Source: Syntrophomonas sp. (GTDB lineage Bacteria > Bacillota > Syntrophomonadia > Syntrophomonadales > Syntrophomonadaceae). From it: a DNA stretch of 64,000 nucleotides. The stretch is taken from NCBI GenBank assembly GCA_016841245.1, contig JAENZN010000014.1, positions 30,846 through 94,845 of the forward strand, written 5' to 3'. The position numbers and the translations under genes are program-made. Below the pieces are notes generated by a model that was not told the DNA's origin, searched no databases, and saw only the letters and a list, made by a program, of their open reading frames with translations. Each line of letters starts with the position of its first letter. Position 1 is the stretch's first letter. Shown piece by piece: positions 61,581 through 64,000 of this stretch.

Positions 61581-62269
61581 CGAAGTCCAATCTGAAAGAA
61601 CCGAGACACATCTTTTTAAGCTAAAAGAAAGCGCACAGAAAATCTAAAAATTTTATAAACCCAGAATAGCCTTTTTATAAATTTCAGTGCTTCAATTTAA
61701 ATTTCAGCTGCAGGTTTTTATAGATTTTTATTCCATATTGCATGCCCCAGGAGCATACAAAGCTCATATGTGTTCCTGGGGCATGCAATTGCCGAAAAAA
61801 CTTTCTTTATTGGCAAGCAGCATAAATGAGATTTTGATGACAGAAATTTTTTGAGAAGCAAGGAATTATTTTTTTAAAGGCAGGCGATTTTAATATCATA
61901 CTTTAACCTGGAAATATTCGTCTGCAAGCGGCAAGCCCGGTACTGACTTTTCGTCCTGCCCAGTAAACTCCAACCCGCTGGTTTAAAAAAAATAATCCTG
62001 GGAAAAACGAAGCAAAGTAATAAAAGGTGGCCTCTTCAAATTAAAATGTCTTCGGATTTCTAATTTCTCTTTATTAGCAGATTGTATAGTTTGGTTGCAA
62101 GAACCTGGTTTTGGTTTTCACTGCTGCCGTATTATCATCCTGACGATCAAGCCTTGACTAAAAATATTTTGGATCATGTAAAATTTCCAATGATTACATA
62201 GGAAATTATTTACATAATGTAGAAGGGCTAAAGAGGTATGATGTTAGTGGAGTATTGGGGTGGGCTTAA
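61581..62269. other. intergenic region with one strong hairpin, no gene seen
   Basis: About 690 bp of AT-rich sequence. The only clear structure is the hairpin at 61738-61788. Other frames are short and unsupported. Confidence 0.5.
61738..61788. repeat. strong inverted repeat (GCATGCCCCAGGA/TCCTGGGGCATGC)
   Basis: TTGCATGCCCCAGGA (61738-61752) pairs with TTCCTGGGGCATGCAA (61773-61788) with small bulges, and inner CATA/TATG pairs extend it. It is preceded by T-rich and followed by A-rich sequence, so it could terminate transcription from either side. Confidence 0.6.
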
Positions 62270-62443
62270 GAGAAAGAAGAAATAAGAGCATTTATTTCAA
62301 GCGTTAAATTGCCTGAAGAAGATAAGATGCGACTAATGGAATTGACTTCTCAGAAGTATCTTGGGCTGGCAGATGAACTAGTGAAACATATTAGCCTGAC
62401 AGGCGAACTTGATAAATTAGGGAGAGATATCAATGGACAGTAG
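62270..62443 (+). pseudogene. C-terminal fragment of an adenylosuccinate lyase-like gene
   Basis: After an in-frame TAA, the frame EKEEIRAFISSVKLPEEDKM then RLMELTSQKYLGLADELVKH resembles the end of PurB-type lyases (x-L-P-x-x-x-K-x-R-L-x-x-L-T-x-x-x-Y-x-G-L-A-x-x-L-V). About 57 residues remain. Its stop overlaps the following methyltransferase start by 11 nt, and GGGAGAG at its end acts as that gene's ribosome site. Confidence 0.5.
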
Positions 62444-63347
62444 AGACCCTATTAGCACTGCCCTTATGATGGCATTTCTACGAGGATTCCACGCAGTTTA
62501 TGATAATGCAAAAATATTTAATGATTCCCTTGCTTATGATTTATTACCCGAGGAGGTTCGGGAAGCATTTAAACAACATTTAATTGAATCCGCTGCAGAA
62601 ATGGCCCCGGAGCTAGCAAAAGAGTGTACTGATACTGAAACCTCTTTACGCCTGGCTGTGCGAACCATGGCCGGTCCCGTCCTAGCCAGAGCACGATTTG
62701 TGGAAGAACTACTTGAAGAAGCCATCCGAAAAGGCATAAGTCAATATGTAATTCTGGGGGCAGGATTTGATACCTTTGCTCATCGCCGTCTTGACCTGGC
62801 AGGCCGCCTCCAAGTTTTTGAGCTTGATTTACCTCCTACACAAGAAATAAAACGCCAATTGTTGGGTCGTCTAAACCTTGAAAAACAGGATTACCTGCAC
62901 TACATTCCGGTAGATTTTACTAAGGGTAACCTGGCCTCGGCCCTTTCAAAATCAAAATATGATTCAGGGCAAGTAAGTTTTTTTAGTTGGATGGGGGTAA
63001 CCCAATACTTGCCACTTGAGGCGTTATTGTTAACACTCAAGGATATCATAGGTTTATCAAGCGCCGGTAGCGAGATTGTGTTCGATTACTACGATAAATC
63101 AGCTTTTGATCCCGATAAAGCCTCAAACCGTGTTAAATATATTATGAATACTACAAAGAGAATCGGAGAGACCATCATTACAGGATTTGAACCATCAAAA
63201 CTTGGCATGGAACTGGCTCCTCTGGGATTACGGCTGCTAGATAATTTAGGACCCGAAGAGATACAACAGAGATACTTCGAGGAATGTAATGAAGGTTATG
63301 CGGCAAGCGATCACGTACATTTGGCCCATGCTGTTGTGGAAAATTAA
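62433..63347 (+). CDS. class I SAM-dependent methyltransferase, leucine carboxyl methyltransferase (PPM1/LCM) type
   Basis: A 304-residue enzyme with the LCM-family motifs. These are ARARFVEELLEEAIRKGISQ, YVILGAGFDTFAHRR (cofactor loop G-A-G-x-D-T), VFELDLPPTQEIKRQLL with the D-x-P pattern, HYIPVDFTK, FFSWMGVTQYLPLEALLLTL and FDYYD. Members methylate carboxyl or hydroxyl groups of small molecules or proteins; the bacterial substrates are mostly unknown. GGGAGAG lies about 9 nt before the ATG. Confidence 0.85.
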   Translation: MDSRDPISTALMMAFLRGFHAVYDNAKIFNDSLAYDLLPEEVREAFKQHLIESAAEMAPELAKECTDTETSLRLAVRTMAGPVLARARFVEELLEEAIRKGISQYVILGAGFDTFAHRRLDLAGRLQVFELDLPPTQEIKRQLLGRLNLEKQDYLHYIPVDFTKGNLASALSKSKYDSGQVSFFSWMGVTQYLPLEALLLTLKDIIGLSSAGSEIVFDYYDKSAFDPDKASNRVKYIMNTTKRIGETIITGFEPSKLGMELAPLGLRLLDNLGPEEIQQRYFEECNEGYAASDHVHLAHAVVEN

Positions 63348-63408
63348 GACCAGCAATCCATTCTTCTGCAAGCAGCAAGATTCGGGAATGAGAGAAAGAG
63401 GTATATAA

Positions 63409-63951
63409 ATGAACTGGCAGACCGTTTATGGCGCTGGAAAAACCACCGTTATTAAGACCACATTAGGTGGTCCGGCTTCTATTGCTGCACCTAAATTCTT
63501 GGATGAATTTCTATTGCAGTTTGTAAAGCAGTGTAATAAATACTATAAGGCGACTGACGATATCCCTTTCACCTATCGTGAACTACAGATGCATTCCGTC
63601 ATGCTTCCCGCAATGGACAGGGCTGCCGATGCTGTATTTGTTGAACAGCCTATTAACAAAAACGGTAGGGCTGGAAGGTTAGATTATCTGGTTTTATCCA
63701 GTAATCAGGTATACCTTATCGAATTGAAACATGGGTGGATGGCTTACAAAACGGACAAGGTCACCGAAAGTGTGCAAAATAAATGGGAAGATGCTGTCAA
63801 CTCACTAAAGCAGATTGCCTGGAAAGATGCATTCGACATATATCCTTCTGTTAAGACGGTGGCCAAAATATCGCTTATGGTAACGCCTATGTATGAAGAA
63901 TCAAAGCATCCTAAGAAACTCAGGGGCAAATCATACGTTCCTGATACGTAA
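63409..63951 (+). CDS. PD-(D/E)XK nuclease-like protein, possibly 3'-truncated
   Basis: A 180-residue protein. The core is GRLDYLVLSSNQVYLIELKH, which fits a PD-(D/E)XK site (D, then E-x-K) of restriction-like folds, with a preceding helix containing a possible Glu (FTYRELQMHSVML). Related proteins are annotated as hypothetical. The frame ends at TAA 63949 after a conserved-looking helix, and no partner gene is visible before the window ends, so truncation is possible. GAGAAAGAGG precedes the ATG. Confidence 0.55.
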   Translation: MNWQTVYGAGKTTVIKTTLGGPASIAAPKFLDEFLLQFVKQCNKYYKATDDIPFTYRELQMHSVMLPAMDRAADAVFVEQPINKNGRAGRLDYLVLSSNQVYLIELKHGWMAYKTDKVTESVQNKWEDAVNSLKQIAWKDAFDIYPSVKTVAKISLMVTPMYEESKHPKKLRGKSYVPDT

Positions 63952-64000
63952 GCGTAAAACAGCTGACACCTTGACTATTTACCCTCGGATGTGTTCTCTG

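Overview
The window looks like a chromosomal segment of an anaerobic, endospore-forming, flagellated Clostridia-type Firmicute. The reasons are frequent TTG and GTG starts behind strong AGGAGG ribosome sites, a Spo0E-like remnant, an orphan PAS-type kinase, DUF2089/YvlD and ECF-sigma/DUF4367/DUF6147 genes, a Maf flagellin-glycosylation island, an 11-subunit Nuo complex without NuoEFG, and NrfH-type multiheme cytochrome plus secreted flavoprotein respiration. The Syntrophomonadales/Desulfitobacteriia/Peptococcaceae neighbourhood fits best, but I cannot name a species. I see no tRNA, rRNA or CRISPR array.

Layout. 1-4.4 kb holds housekeeping genes: the tex 3' end, a dCMP deaminase, a DUF362-ferredoxin protein and a GNAT acetyltransferase. 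4.4-12.4 kb is a respiratory module. It has a Tat-exported lipoprotein flavoprotein reductase, a leaderless cytosolic paralogue, a PucR-type regulator between them, and divergently a pentaheme NrfH-like cytochrome followed by the system II cytochrome c maturation proteins ResB and CcsA. 12.4-14.8 kb is a four-PAS histidine kinase whose stop codon lies inside a palindromic repeat. 15.1-21.7 kb is a catabolic module: a TRAP transporter (DctPQM) behind two tandem, terminator-tipped leader RNA copies I cannot assign to a known class, then DUF3343 and two 2-hydroxyacyl-CoA dehydratase-type proteins. 22.4-32.4 kb is nuoABCDHIJKLMN, preceded by a good sigma-54 promoter with an upstream inverted repeat.

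32.7-37.5 kb looks metal related: a His-rich protein, a small membrane protein, a two-component system whose kinase has a His/Cys heptad repeat at its N-terminus, and a ferritin-like/VIT1 membrane protein. A lone AbiGi-like gene sits among them. 37.8-51.1 kb is a glycosylation island on the minus strand: a CBS-nucleotidyltransferase, NeuB- and NeuA/SpsF-like enzymes, RfbF and RfbG (CDP-glucose pathway), a C-methyltransferase, an epimerase, a NeuD-like acyltransferase, a CmcI-like protein, a DegT aminotransferase, a GT2, and a Maf protein fused to a KdsC-like HAD domain with an altered nucleophile. An inverted repeat flanks the Maf segment.

51.3-52.9 kb is a YvlD-type operon with a near-consensus promoter. 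52.9-56.9 kb is scarred DNA: DUF2726 and transposase fragments, a MNT gene with a truncated partner, and paralogous secreted proteins, one of them 5'-truncated. 56.9-58.9 kb is an ECF sigma factor/DUF4367/DUF6147 operon. 59.4-61.5 kb holds an SH3 secreted protein and a 750-bp tandem duplication of a secreted protein gene. Each copy is followed by a 16-bp hairpin that differs in sequence but keeps its pairing. The right end has a purB-like fragment, an LCM-type methyltransferase and a PD-(D/E)XK-like protein.

Inferred logic: a carboxylate imported by the TRAP system may be processed as a CoA thioester by the dehydratase-type proteins. Enoate-like acceptors may be reduced outside the cell by the cytochrome/flavoprotein pair, with Nuo conserving energy by ion pumping. 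Substrates cannot be read from the sequence.
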